A stretch of DNA of 64,000 nt from NCBI GenBank assembly GCA_023053575.1, contig JAKZAP010000001.1, forward strand, positions 30,894,533 through 30,958,532. Direction: 5' to 3'. The translations under genes were made by a program, and so were the position numbers. This DNA is from Branchinecta lynchi (taxonomy: Eukaryota > Arthropoda > Branchiopoda > Anostraca > Branchinectidae). The notes beneath the pieces were generated by a model. That model was not told the origin of the DNA and searched no databases. It worked only from the letters and a program-made list of their open reading frames with translations. Shown one piece after another: positions 1-13,100 of this stretch (positions are counted from its first letter, which is position 1; each line of letters starts with the position of its first letter).

Positions 1-961
1 AACTTGGTGTGAGGATTCTTTGGGTCAAGAGTAAGATCAAGTCCGTAGATGGGCTCTGTAGCCCTACATTTAGGGGCGGAGGAGGGGGTTTATTAAGGGG
101 CAAATTAAATATTTTTAAACACATAATTTGATAGTCGATTATGGGGTAAGAAGACAAGCTGAACACGATGGTCAAAACCATTTTGTCATCAGACAAGTAG
201 TTCGCCCGGAATCCGGCGAAAACCGGAAACTTTGTTAAAAGTATATGTTTTATTTGAAGTTGATTCGATGTTCGATTTAGGGGTAAAAAGACATGCTGAA
301 CACGATGGTGAAAGCCATTTTTGCACCAGACAAGTAGTTAGCCCGGAATCCGGCTAAAACCGGAAAGTCTGTTAAAAGTAAAAGTTTTATTTGAAGTTGA
401 TTAGATGTTCGATATAGGGGTAGAAGGACATGCTGAACACGATGATGAAAAGCATTTTTTGGCCGGACAAATAGTTCGGCCGGAATCCGGCCAGAACCGG
501 AAAGTTTGTTAAAAGTAAAAGTTTTATTTGCAGTTGATTAAACGTTCGATTTAGGGGTAAGAAGTCATGCTGATCACTTGTGTGGAAACAATTTTCTACC
601 CGGACAAGTAGTTCGCCCGGAATCCGGCCAAAACCGGAAAAAGTTAAAGTTTTATTTGTAGTTGATTCGATATCCGATTTAGGGGTAAGAAGAGATGCTG
701 AATCCGTGTATGAAAATCATTTTTTTACCGGGACATACAGTTCGACTGAAATCCGGCTGGAGCCGGAAATTTGGAGCCGGGAGTGTAACACACATGCTGA
801 ATCTCTATCTGAACTTGGTTTTCTCAGATGATTAGCTATTTGGCCGTAATCTGTTTCTGAATTTTAATAGTAAAAATGTTCAAGGAGTCTGGCGAAGACA
901 AGACCCAATCGTCTGGATCATATATTGATTTTTTGGGATCCCATCGAAACCTTTGGTCTTG
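1..961 (+). mobile_element. R1 element, copy 1 (left end cut by window)
   Basis: The copy begins inside the family sequence (AACTTGGTGTGAGGATTC) and ends with GGGATCCCATCGAAACC and TTTGGTCTTG, the right terminus shared by the other full copies. Between them are about five diverged ~120-bp repeats, each with CCGGAATCCGGC, AAGTTTTATTTG, GTTGATTAGATGTTCGAT and AAGACATGCTGAACACGATG. It has no coding capacity. The family is described in the findings. Confidence 0.8.
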
Positions 962-1001
962 TTCATTGTTCTTTTCTTTACTGTTGAGTTTTTCATTTCA
1001 G

Positions 1002-1110
1002 TGGATCAGCCCGTTTCCACAAGCCCATGGGGCAAAATAGTACCAGCTACAACCTCATCATCTTTTGAGGATGTCATGTCCGAGGATTTAGCTTGCTATC
1101 TGCAGGAAAG
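1002..1110 (+). CDS. RIOK3: RIOK3 visible exon 1 (N-terminal region)
   Basis: The acceptor is a T-rich tract ending in CAG at 999-1001. The donor is AG|GTAAGT at 1110/1111. The two leading bases complete a codon from an upstream exon. Then 35 codons begin DQPVSTSPWGK and include FEDVMSEDLACYLQE, matching the RIOK3 N-terminal motif 'LADVMSEQLA'. The exon ends in phase 2. The preceding coding exon with the start codon is not visible. The acceptor lies only 40 bases right of the end of an R1 repeat copy, so the polypyrimidine tract abuts mobile DNA. Confidence 0.88.
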
Positions 1111-4100
1111 GTAAGTTTTTAGTGGAGTGTTCCTTGGAAAAATCCACTATTGCGAGCGCTGTAGCAGCTTTCAACTTTCGGTTTTCGGTTTTCACCATAT
1201 TTTGTGGAGCTCATAACTCGTGAACGACTGCAAGTATCAAGTTCAAACTTGGTAACCTTGTGGGTATTGTGGTCTAGTTGTGCCTTTTGGGGGTCCCATC
1301 CCCCACACCCTACCGGTTCAGGGGCAAATGAGCCCAGATTGCCCAGTGAATAATGTTCATAACTTGACCAGAACCTGACATAGGACGATGAGATTTCTTG
1401 GACGTGTAGCTCCTAGGGCTGGGAAATTGCTTTTAAAGTTGCACCTCCCCGATTATAGCGCCCCCGGTTCGGACGATGCGCCCACCGACACCGTTCGTGG
1501 GCAACTGGGCCCAGATTGCCCAGGAGTAAAGTTCATTACCCTTGCCAGGAATCAACAGGTATCAAGTTGAAACTTGGTAGGATTATGAGCATTGGGGTCT
1601 CTTTTTACTTGTTGCGGGTCCGAAGCCCCACCCCTGCTTGGTTCAGGGGCAATTGGGCCCAGATTGTCCATTTTTTACTGTTTTTAATTTGACAATAAGT
1701 GGAGATAAGGCGATGAAATTCCTTTGTGCTTTAGGATCATACGGACCGGGGAGAGTTGAACCACCCCCACACTCCCCGTTCATGGGCAAATGGGCCCAAA
1801 ATTGCCCATGAAAAAGTTTTTGACCCGTGACTGGAATCAAACTCTAAGGTGTAAAAAGGTGTAAATACGTATTTGATGGCCCCCCCCCCCTCCCGTTCAT
1901 GGGCAGCTGGGCCCAGATTTCCCATAAGTTAAGTTCGTCTATGACTCTTGTATATTTGGGGAGATATGTCTATGGATGAGGATTTGGTGTAACATCAACA
2001 CGAGATGGAAACTGGATTGTTTTGTCATATGATCGATGATATGCCATACTTAATGAATTGTGACAAAGGGGGCATTAGTCTGCTACGAATTGGTTTACTG
2101 CACTTGTTATTACCTTGCTAATGAACAAAAGGTTTAAAGGGTGGGATTGGCAGGCAGACCATTCAGTGTTCGAACAAATGCTGTTCGTGCAAGATCTTCA
2201 ACATTTCTTTGGATTTATACTGGCCTTTTTTTTTTACATTTAAAGCTTTTAAAGGGGGGTGATTACAAGGTTATTTCAATACTTTTTTGGTTATTGGGGA
2301 AGAGAAATGTCTTGGGTCTAAAGCTGTTTGTATATAAATGTGATAAACCTTTTACTTTTACACTCCACGTCTGAGCGCTTGCGCACTTGTTCAAGTGATC
2401 TAGCCTATTTTTGTGCTATATTTTTAGGAATTTATTTTGAAGAAAATTGTCTCATTGATCCACGTCCAGTGGGTTTTAGATCAGGAACAGCCGAACAGCG
2501 CAGGTGGTTTCATCTAAATCGGACATTTGTTTGCTCCCTAAATAACAACCGGATGGAATAAAAATGCTTTTTCTAAACTGATGAGTGAATGCTTGAAATT
2601 ATGTTTCTTTTAGTGAGGAAAAGCCATACGGTAAAAATGAACTGGGTGTGGCATTGGAGTCAGAAGACAGTGACAACCTTGATGAATTTCTTGACACATC
2701 CAGTGATGAGATCTTGGCCAAAATGCTCCAAATCCAGCTTGACCAAGAGTACAACAGGGAACTGGAGTGTGAACAGGTTAAGAAAAATGGAAATTCCAAA
2801 GGTTTGGATTCATGTTTAAAGCCAAAGGGAATATTAGTGCTATTCGGGGTAACATGCCAATACTACTAAAATAACAAGAGCTACGAGCTCATATACAGTA
2901 GGCGGCAAGATGAGAAGAAAATACACCTGCCATCCAAAAATGCGGTTCGGACCTAGAAATAGTATTTTCACTCCAGTCTGAGCATTTCCGGCGTGGCCTC
3001 GGATCATCTGGAGCAAATTATGCCTGTTCTAACTTCAAATTCCAGCCCAATAAATCCGCTCGTTTGATCCCTAGACGTGCCACACGATATCCGGTACCTC
3101 CCTCCAGCTCCACCCTACAGCGGCCGAATCTGGTTCGGACTCGAGAATGGATCATCTAAGGCATCCTCTCTTACGACCTATCAAGTTTCACTCGAGTCTG
3201 AGCATTTTTTTTTTAAATTCCCCCCACCTTGGCTGGTTCCGGTTCGAACCCTAAACTATGTCATCTAGAGCAAATGCTCTCTCTACATTCCGAGTTTCAT
3301 TTACATCGCTGCACTCGTTTGACCTCTATGCGAGCCAGAAATTTCTGTGGAATACGACCTAACCTAATGCTTATTCTCCGATCCAAGTTCCATCCCAGTC
3401 CCTCGACTCTAAGCGTTTCACAAGTTTTCCGGTGCCATAAGCATTTCACAAGTTTTCCGGTGCCCCTCTCCACTAATATCGAATCCGACCCGGACTTGAC
3501 GTGGAACATCTGAGACGATAGCTCTTCCCGGTTGGATTCATTCCAATCCGATCACCCGTTCAAAATTTGTCCATGACACTAGATCCCGGATTCCGCATCC
3601 CCCCCCCACGATGGTCGGATCGAGGAAACGACTATTGTCAAGTCAATCTGTTCGGGTCGCTGACATGCCTACCAAGTTTCACCGTCCTAGCACATCAGGA
3701 AGTACCGAACTCACGCGATCACTAGAAATCAGAAACACCCCCGCCCCCACCCCCCGTCCAACTCCCCCACAGTGCCCGAACACAGACAAATTATGTCAAT
3801 GACGATCTAGAACTTGTGCTTGTTCTTCCCACCAAGTTTCATCCCGATCCCTCCACTCTCAGCGTTTCGCAAGATTTCCTGTCCCCCCTCCAACTCCTCC
3901 CAATGTCACGAGATCTTGCCCGAATTTGAAATGGACGTCTGGGACACGGGATCTTCCTAAATATCGAGTTTCAAATTAATTCCGATCACCCATTCATAAG
4001 CTGTGCAATAGAGCATGCCACTGGAATCCGGATTCTCCATGCCTCCACTCCCCCACGATGGTCGGATCGGCGAAAGGACTATTTTCAAGTTAATCTTTTC

Positions 4101-7100
4101 TGGTCGCAGACACGCCTTTCAAGTTCCAGCGTCCTAGCGCATCAGGAAGTACCGAACTGGCGAGATCACTAGAAATCCGGACCCCCCCCCAACTCTCCCG
4201 CAGTGCCCGGATCCAGTCCAGTTATGTAGTCGCGTATCTAGGACTAGTGCTTGTTGTTCCCAACAAGTTTCATCCCGATCCCTCGACTCTTAAGTATTTT
4301 GCAAGATTTCCAGTCCCCCCCTCCAGCTCCTCCCAATGTCACCGGATCCTGTCCGGATTTAAAATGGGATGTCTGACACACGAGGTCTTTCTATATGTCA
4401 AGTTTCATTAAGATCCGATCACCCGTTCGTAAGTTTAAAATAACTTAATTTTCTGGACTCCTCTCCCCCTCCCCCCCCCCCCCCCCCCCAGATGGTCGGA
4501 TCAGGGAAACCGGACCGACAGACCAACGGACGGACAGAAATTGCGATCGCTATATGGAAGATATTTAAAAACCGTTACTGCGAAAACGCGACTGTCACTG
4601 AATGACAGAACAGCAACATCTAATACCAAGCGCTCTGAACCGGGAAAGTCACTACCATGACATGCAGTTATAACAGGACATGCATTATCACAATTAGCCT
4701 GCTGCCACAAGTGCCACACACGCAGGCCAAGTGCAGGGACTTAAGTAATGTATATTGTAACTAATAATTGTGTCGGTTTGGTGGCGAAGGCTAAGAGAAT
4801 GGTGACAATCCGAGATATCATTTTACTTTTCTATTTTCAGGAATCTTTAAAAAAATACTATTAGTTTATTTCCAGAATAGCTTATACGAGAAAAAGAAAA
4901 TCAAAAGTTAGACGTGCAGTTTGAAATATAGGTAGTTTTTCTCACTTTGATGAATAGCAGGGTCTCTTGGGTTTGCACAGTTGTGTCAGTTTCTTTGGAG
5001 CAATCGCCGTGGACTGAGAGATGTTGGCGAATCCTGGCCACTGACTACTGTTCGGTCTTCAGATTCGAACGCAGATATTGGCTTGAAATTTTGACAGTAA
5101 TCCCAAATTTCGCTCTTTAACCATGATTTGTAAAGTAAAATGTCTGGCAATCTATCTATCAACATGGTCAGTGAATATTCGGTTTTAGTGATTTTTCAAA
5201 TGTTCAAATGTGACGTTAACTCCGGAAACATGTCGATGTATCAACATAGACCTTCTAGACATTTTCAGATGTTTTGAATATAGCTTTCGAAACTGTCGAT
5301 GCCAACCTTTAAGGGAATTGCTACTGCGTCGAAGCTATTGTGGCACTCGCTCACTCGAATAAATATTATTATTTCAAGATATGGAGCCTAGAGTTTGTTT
5401 AGAGTTGTTTTTACGTATTCGGTTAAGCGCGACTTCCGTCCTCAGTGGTTCTTGCCCTATCGTGTTACCGAGTGTTGCCCATTTTCATGGCACTTGCCTA
5501 CCGTCCAAGTGCCATATACCGATCACTTTTCCGTCGATCAGTCGGTCGGTCGCTCGGTCAATCCGGTGTTTGCGAGTTAGGGTACTTTCAGATGTGCTAG
5601 GACTATGAAACTTGGCAGGCATATCAGGGACCCGATCAAACTAACCTGGAAATAGTCAGTTTTGGGATCCGACCATCTGGGGGGAAGTGGAGTGGAGGGC
5701 GGGGGAATCTTGAGAATTGAGTAATTTTTGTCAAACCCCTACCCCTTTCTTCACACTAGTATAGCTCTGCACGTGGATGACGTCATTCTCTGCTTATATC
5801 TATGAGCGTCGGCGGAGAGAGCTAGTGTAATCGCAGGTCGACGGGGTTGGTATATGGTTCAAGCTTTTTGTCACACTTTTTCGAGTTAGGGTACTTCCAG
5901 ATGTGCTAGGACAATGAAACGTGGCAGGCGTATCAGGAACCCGACCAAACCAACCTGGAAATAATCAGTTTCCCGATCCGACTATCTGGGGTGTGGAGGG
6001 CGGGCGAATCCTGAATGTTGAGTTGTGTGTAACGGGTGGTCGAATCGGAATGAAACTTAATACCTGAATAAATGACATATCTCTGATGTTTACCGGATTC
6101 AACAGCTATGGGGGAATTGGGGGGGGGGGGACCGGAAATCCCGGGAAACGGTTAGAATGCAGGGATCGGAGTAAAACTTGCTGGGAATAACAAGCATTTG
6201 ATCCAGATAAATCGTTTACATATTTGGACTGGATCCGGACACTCGGGGGGGGGGGGGGGGATGGAGGGGAGGCGAGGGGGAATTTCCTCCCGGAATTCCG
6301 GTGATGGCGGTTCTGGGTATTTTCACGACGAAACTTGGGAGGCGTATCAGGGACTCGATCCAACTGAATTGTAGATACAAATTTACTCAATCCGATAATA
6401 ATGGGGGGATCAGAGGGAGGGGGAATCCGGAATATTTAGTCATGCGTAACTTTGGAACGGGTAATCTGATTTGAGTGAAATTTTGTAATTGAACAGAGGA
6501 CATGTCCAGGACATGTCTCTGGTGATCTTGTTCATGTCCGGACCGGATCCGACAACAACTGGGGGAGGGGGGAATAGGTGACCGGCTTAGACTGGAGAGA
6601 CCGGGATGGAACTTTTTGGGAATAACAAACAGATGCTCCGGATAAATCGTTTACAGAACCGGATAGGCTCTGGCGAATGTGGGGGGAGTTTGAAGGGGGG
6701 GGGGGGGTCCGGAATTCCGGTGATTGCGAGTAAAGGTATTTCCAGATGTGCTAGGACTATGAAACTTGGCTGGAATATTAGAAGTTTGATAAGATTGGCT
6801 TAGAAATCGCCACTTTCCAAATGCGACCATTCCTTTAAAGTACCAACCATGACCGCAAATTAAGAAAGATACTTTTAAGCAAAATATGCATTTTCAGGAT
6901 CCCCATGAGCCAATTATCATTTTTGCCTTAAGGGTTTAGCTTACAAATGAAGTTCTAGCTCTCTAAAGTGCGCATCTTCACCGCAAGGTCGAAAATTGCT
7001 TTTTATCAAATGATACATCTCAACCCATGATCATTTGTGCCACAAGGGTTTTGTTAAAAAAAAAAAATATATATATTTCTAGCACCCTAAAGTGCGGATT

Positions 7101-10100
7101 TTAACCGAAAAGTTGAAAAAAAATACTTTTGACCAAACGATATATATCAACGATCCCTAAGAGCCTGCTATCGTTTTTGCCTCAAGGGTTTTGCTTACAG
7201 ATGAATTTCTAGCGCCTTTAAAGTGCGTATCATTACAGCCAAGTTTAACAATAAAATACTCTTTCTCTAGCTCTCTTAAAGTGCGCATCTGAACCGCACA
7301 GTCGAAAAGTACTTTTGATCAAACAATACATCCCAACCCGTGCAAGTGCCATGTGAGCTTACAGCTCTTATTCAGATTTTTTTGCCAAGATTCTCAGTTC
7401 ATCTTCTTTTATAGTATCTGTGTCATATGCCAACTACAAGATGATGGAAGCAAACTTATTCTACCCAGACAGTGAACAAGAAGATACTATAGATGAAAAG
7501 AAGAGGGATTGGGACACTTTCGAGGTAATTATTTAGTTCATCGCCGTAAGGCATATTCTCGCTGTTCAACGAGAATACGCGGAATACTTCCAAAATGGAT
7601 TTTGTTCGGAACAAAAATAGGCTATACAGTTATTATTATTAGGCTATAGGCTATACAGGAATTAGTCTGGATCCTGGATGTTTTTCGTACTGATTGTTTT
7701 TAGTTGATTCTACATTGTTAATACTTACAAACAGAAACCGTAATGACAATGAAAAAGAAATTCTTATTAACCATCTCTAATATCTGTTGTTTTTTCTTCA
7801 GAAAACAAGAACACTAGCAACTCCCAAAATTGATTTCCCTCCGAATCTGAAAGTGAGTCCTTTTTGATGATGTCGATGGATAATCGGAGGACTCTACTTC
7901 CGTGAGGACTTCCGAGAATATGGGGAGAGTCCCCTGGAGAAACAAAACCGCGGGGACTCCTGAAAAGGAGTCCTCGGGGAACGGCGAGCATCTGTTTTGT
8001 AGATTCTTGACGCCTATCACCATCCTCCTCTTTTATCACCATCACCGTACCATATCGTCCCCAGTTACCCTCGTATTTGTCTTTCGCCACATGTAGCCCA
8101 GAGAACAGGGATTATTCACTTCACTAGGGGATTACCTTTGTAATCCCTACAAGGATCAGACCCACCTCTTCTATTTTACAACATGAAATTTCAGTTCCGT
8201 ATTAAATCGTTAATCCCCTTCAGAGGATTAATGATTTAATCTTGCCGCAGACCATTCTCTATAATAAGGTCGCTAATTGGTGTTTTTTTTCTAAATTTAT
8301 TTGTTCCCGCGTAGCAGAACAGAACATAAATGGTTAGAAACAATTGATGGCAGCACTTTCGGACCCATGAGAAAAGGACACTTTTTTTATTCTGTAAATT
8401 TTTCTATTTATCACTCAAAGAAGATATATTGTCTGTGGGCCGGGGATTTGCTGCACATATTTCGTACTTATAGATTTTGATTTGGCATTTTCCCCCTTCA
8501 TTCCGTGCCAGAATCCGTATTTGAAGACGCAATATTTGCTACTAGTTGAACCGCCCTCAAGCCAAAAATGGGCGAATCAGGGATTCGTTCTTTTGGCCGG
8601 ATTCGAATCCGGATTCGAATCGTTTGCTTGTCAGGCTATCGGGTTTGGACCCGGGTTCCAAGCTGTAAATCTTGCGAATCCGCTCGATTTTTACTCAGTC
8701 TGCTTGGGCAATCCAACTTTTCGATCTCCACCACTAATCATCCTCAGTAATATTTAACATTATCTGATTACCGTAGACGTCAGTACTTTCTCTCACCTCC
8801 GATGTTATAACTACAACCTATTTACATGATTTGATTTTTGTTAAGGTCGGATTCAATTCCGGATTTGAATCCTCAGCATGAAATGGTGGATTTGGAATCG
8901 GATTCTTACCTAGCCCTGGATTCGGATTCGAATCCTTTCATGATCGGATTCGCCTATCTATGCCTCAAGCATCCACAATGCAAAAAGCAATAGTATAAAC
9001 TAGCACACTAATACTCCGCTTCCCAACTCGTCCTCGGGAACCTGATTCACGAAGACGACCTTGAGATGTCAATCTGACTTAAGGCGTTTTTCCGTGCTGC
9101 CACAAACAGTTTGTGGGTCGACTGTGGCTCGAAAAGAGTGTTTCCACGTTCGTTTGTGCGTCCCACAAGTGTTTTTCCGTGACCAACGATATTTTCGCTC
9201 GCTTTGTGGCTCAAATTCGAAAAACAACTGGCGAAGTGATTGTCCATTTTGTGGCTCGATTCTGGCGGGAAATTCAAATCCAGCAGCACAATAGTGTCTA
9301 AACAATAAAGTTAGCTACTTTTTCAAGCATATAGACTTAAAACTGAGGATGCTTTTTGTACAGAATGGTAAGGAAAGAAGCCAGGAGTTCAATTTATTGA
9401 GATTTTACATGAATTTTATTTTTATTATTTGATATTAGAAATTACCGCCAAAAAAATATTGTGTCGCGGAAAAAGGCCTTTAGTGGACAAAGTTTTGCTT
9501 CGTCTGAGGTCGCGAATTGGCCTCGAAAAACAGCGACGAAAATGCTGCCATAGTTTTAGGAAGGGTTGCAATCGGTTTCCGTTCAGGTCATTTTTGATCC
9601 AGTCCAGTTCACTTTATTCGAAAAATATGCAACGGGCAGAGCCAATTATTAGTTTTTGTTGTCATAAAATAAACATGTATGTCAATCGACGAGCCAAAAT
9701 TAACATAGACAGAAGTATATAATAATACGATTAAAGCACAATGGACAGCTATTATGCTTTATTTTTTGTAAAATCCTTTGCAAAGAAACATTTATAATGT
9801 CCCATAGATCGCGCATCAACAATACGCCATTTTCTTGTTATCGCTTGCCGTTACCTCCGCGGCACCGGGGCGATTTACTTTTTCAAGCTCGTACTAGCCC
9901 ACCGCGGAAATTTCAAAAGCTCTGGGCAACGAGTGTAGAAAAGCAAAATAAATTGATCGATTGCCATGTCTTGCCAATCGATCAGGTGTTGTAGCTTGCT
10001 GGACTACTCAAGTATGTCTGATGAAATCCCAACCTTCAGTGTGCCAAAAAATGGTCTTTCATCATGGAACAGTGTTGTGGCATTCACATCTTGGCACCTT

Positions 10101-13100
10101 TATTACAGGGTTGGAGGAGACTTGTGTGTTTATTAACCTCGCTGGTCTCTCTCAACCTTGTGGTTACGGTCCAAGTTTCAGAAAGCTTACCTACCTGGGG
10201 AGGTCATTTGGATTATTTTTGGTGAGTCTTCGATTGAAAAAAACTCTCAGTTATCCTCTAAAGTTGTTTTAAATTTTTGTATTTTAAGTTATTTTCCCAC
10301 TTAAATCTTGAAAGTTCTATTTAGGTACAGGAGGGGTATCATACCTGAACTTGTACAACCTCAAAACTGGCCTAAAATGTTTGAAAGGAAAATTTCTGTC
10401 CTATCAAGGTCCTAAATGTGAAGAAGGAAGTCCTGGATGACCTAGAACCTGTTTTGGATTGCACAGAAGTTTACTTGTAAGATTTGTAGGCCAAGTTCGA
10501 GGTTTATATAAGTTCAAGGTTGGATACCCCTCGTGCAATTTTTTTTTCGCTGTCAGAATCAAATCTTTTTGAAAAAACAAGTTAAAAATTCTGTCCCATA
10601 TAAAATGCTTGCAGAAACCAAAATGATTATGGTAGGCTACAACCGTCTGGTAAGATTGGTCTAGGATGTTCCCAGTGTTGAAATCAACAGGATCTTTTAT
10701 TTTCATCTGATTTTTTGTTTTTCCAACCAGTAGCAAGAATCTCAGGTTAGGCACCAAAACAGGCCCTTGTTTAGCAGGCAATGCTCCATGCACAAGCAAG
10801 GCTCCATATACTGCTGTACCTACCTTGATTCAATCATTCATTCACCATTTAATTCCAGCTTTGATTTTAAACTCTACGGTTCATTATTTTCCTACTATCC
10901 GTTTGTTCTACAGAAATGTTAATCTAAAAAGTGTTATATAACACCTGTCCTAGTCAAATGGTTCTGACCACCAATAATTCTCTATAAATGGGACTACGCA
11001 ACTTTTGCAAACTAAAAGCCCAACAAAATCTTTCTCCTAACATTAGACAAGAGGAGTTGAATGTACAATATGTTAGTGCTGTACAGTGCAGTCTGTTGTG
11101 CGTCAGTACCGATCACTTGAACTCATTACCAGTCTTTCGACAACTTTCTTGCATGGTTGGAAGTAGATTGACTCACTCAACTTTGAAGCAGCAATGTTCA
11201 GCCAGCCTTACCTTAACATTTGTCAGACCTGACGCACCTAATACATATCAGAGGCAAGTCATTACAGTAAGCATATTGTAGGTTTCTCATTGTTTGAAAT
11301 TTCTAGTCATCTGATTGTTTGAAATTTCCAGGCTACAGTTGTAGCTACGGCAAATTATTGCAATCTAGGACCAACCAAGGGAAATGGTACTCGCATTGGT
11401 AAGATTAGTTGCGTTTTTGCAGATACCATGGTCTCTGTTACCATGGTAACTGGATTTACAATTAGTCGTTTTTGCAGTTATCGTGGTATCTGATATACGT
11501 TTTTCTGCAGAAATGACAGTTGAATGAATTGCGCTTTTCAAAGTCATCCCAAAAGAAAAACTGATGTTCAGTCACATCGCTAAGTGCCAAACTTCTTTCT
11601 CACCAAACTGCCAAATTTGATGAAAGTGAGATGACTTTTTCCGATACCGTGGTCGGACCGTGGCATGTGAATATCATGTACCACGATAACTGGCCAGATA
11701 CCACGATTACTGCAAAAATGCCTTTTGTCTGTGGTATCAGATACCACGATAACTGCAAAAAGGACTTTATACTGTGGTATCGGATACCATGGTATCTGTA
11801 AAAATGAAACTGTTGTATCTGGAGAGTCCACAAGAGCGAGGGAAGTTTACAACACCCTAGTATGATGACCTAATAACTTGGCGGCAGCTGATGTGATTCT
11901 TGACGATATTTAGCACTGCCCATTGTCCCACGTTAGAAGGTGCAGCTCAGATGTTTGCCTGCTACCGACACTGTCCCAATCCTGACAATCATCAAGAGGC
12001 TCATAAACTGGATCCGTCGACAAAAAAAAACAACTACTCCCAAACTTACCATCCATTTCAGTTCCTCTGGTCCAATCCCCACTTTAGAAAAGCAGTTTCC
12101 GACTTCCGTAACTTAATTTTCTTATTTCCCAATCCACTCCCAAACTTACCATCCATTTCCTCTGGTCTAAGCCCCACTTTAGAAAAACAGTCCTCCCATG
12201 CCTCTTTGGCTAAGATGTACCACTTCAAAGAAGATGAATTCAGTGCTCCACAGTTGAATCTCATAATCTTTTACGATCTTGGGTAAATCATAGTGACCAG
12301 TAACCCTCGTAGAATGGGACCAAGTCTATCTATCTGTGTAACAATTTAGTAGTCTTTCTCTGATCATTAGGAACTTTTAGTCCTCTGTAGCTACTTGTAC
12401 AGTGTAGTCATCAAACATTCTGTTGTGCTTTGAAGCCTACCACATGGTGCCCATAGGAATGTTTTTGCACCTTTGTTACAGGGTCGGCTGTAGAATTGGG
12501 GTTTTATTTACGTTGCTGGTCTCTCTAAATCTTGTTGAGGGTCAGCATTTGCAGAGCTTACCTCAACATTTGCAGACCATACCGCCCTAATATGTAAAAG
12601 AGATTCTCTAAGAATGCAATCAGTAACAACAAGAATGGATCCTAGGGTGATGCCCTAAGAACTAGGCGACAGTTTGTGAATGACGAGCCCTTGGTGGCAT
12701 TAGCATTGTAGCACCTTGCCTTACACTTAAGGGTTGAGTTCAGCTCCGACAAACATCAAGAGCTCATAAATTGGATTGGTCAAAATTACATTTTCTCAGA
12801 GGAGAAGTAGGCTATCTAATTATGCTACACTGCTTTAGTAACACAGCACCATACAATAACGGCCAGTCTGACTGCTTACAAAGACATAAGATGGCAAGCA
12901 AATATACTTTAATTTATGCTATAGCATACAATGAAGCATTGGAAGGAAAACTGTATTATTTTTTAGCTTAATCAGTTTTGAACATTCTCAACCCATTATG
13001 CTCCACTAAATGTTGTTCAATCTGGCGCATACTTGACTCATGATGACCCAAATAGCTCTTCCAGTGTAGCTGGCGTCCAAGGGAATATGAGACACGCTTC

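Noticed and set aside
3239..3252. GGTTCGAACCC resembling a tRNA T-loop
   Set aside because: It belongs to the R2 repeat. No acceptor stem, D-arm or anticodon arm can be placed around it.
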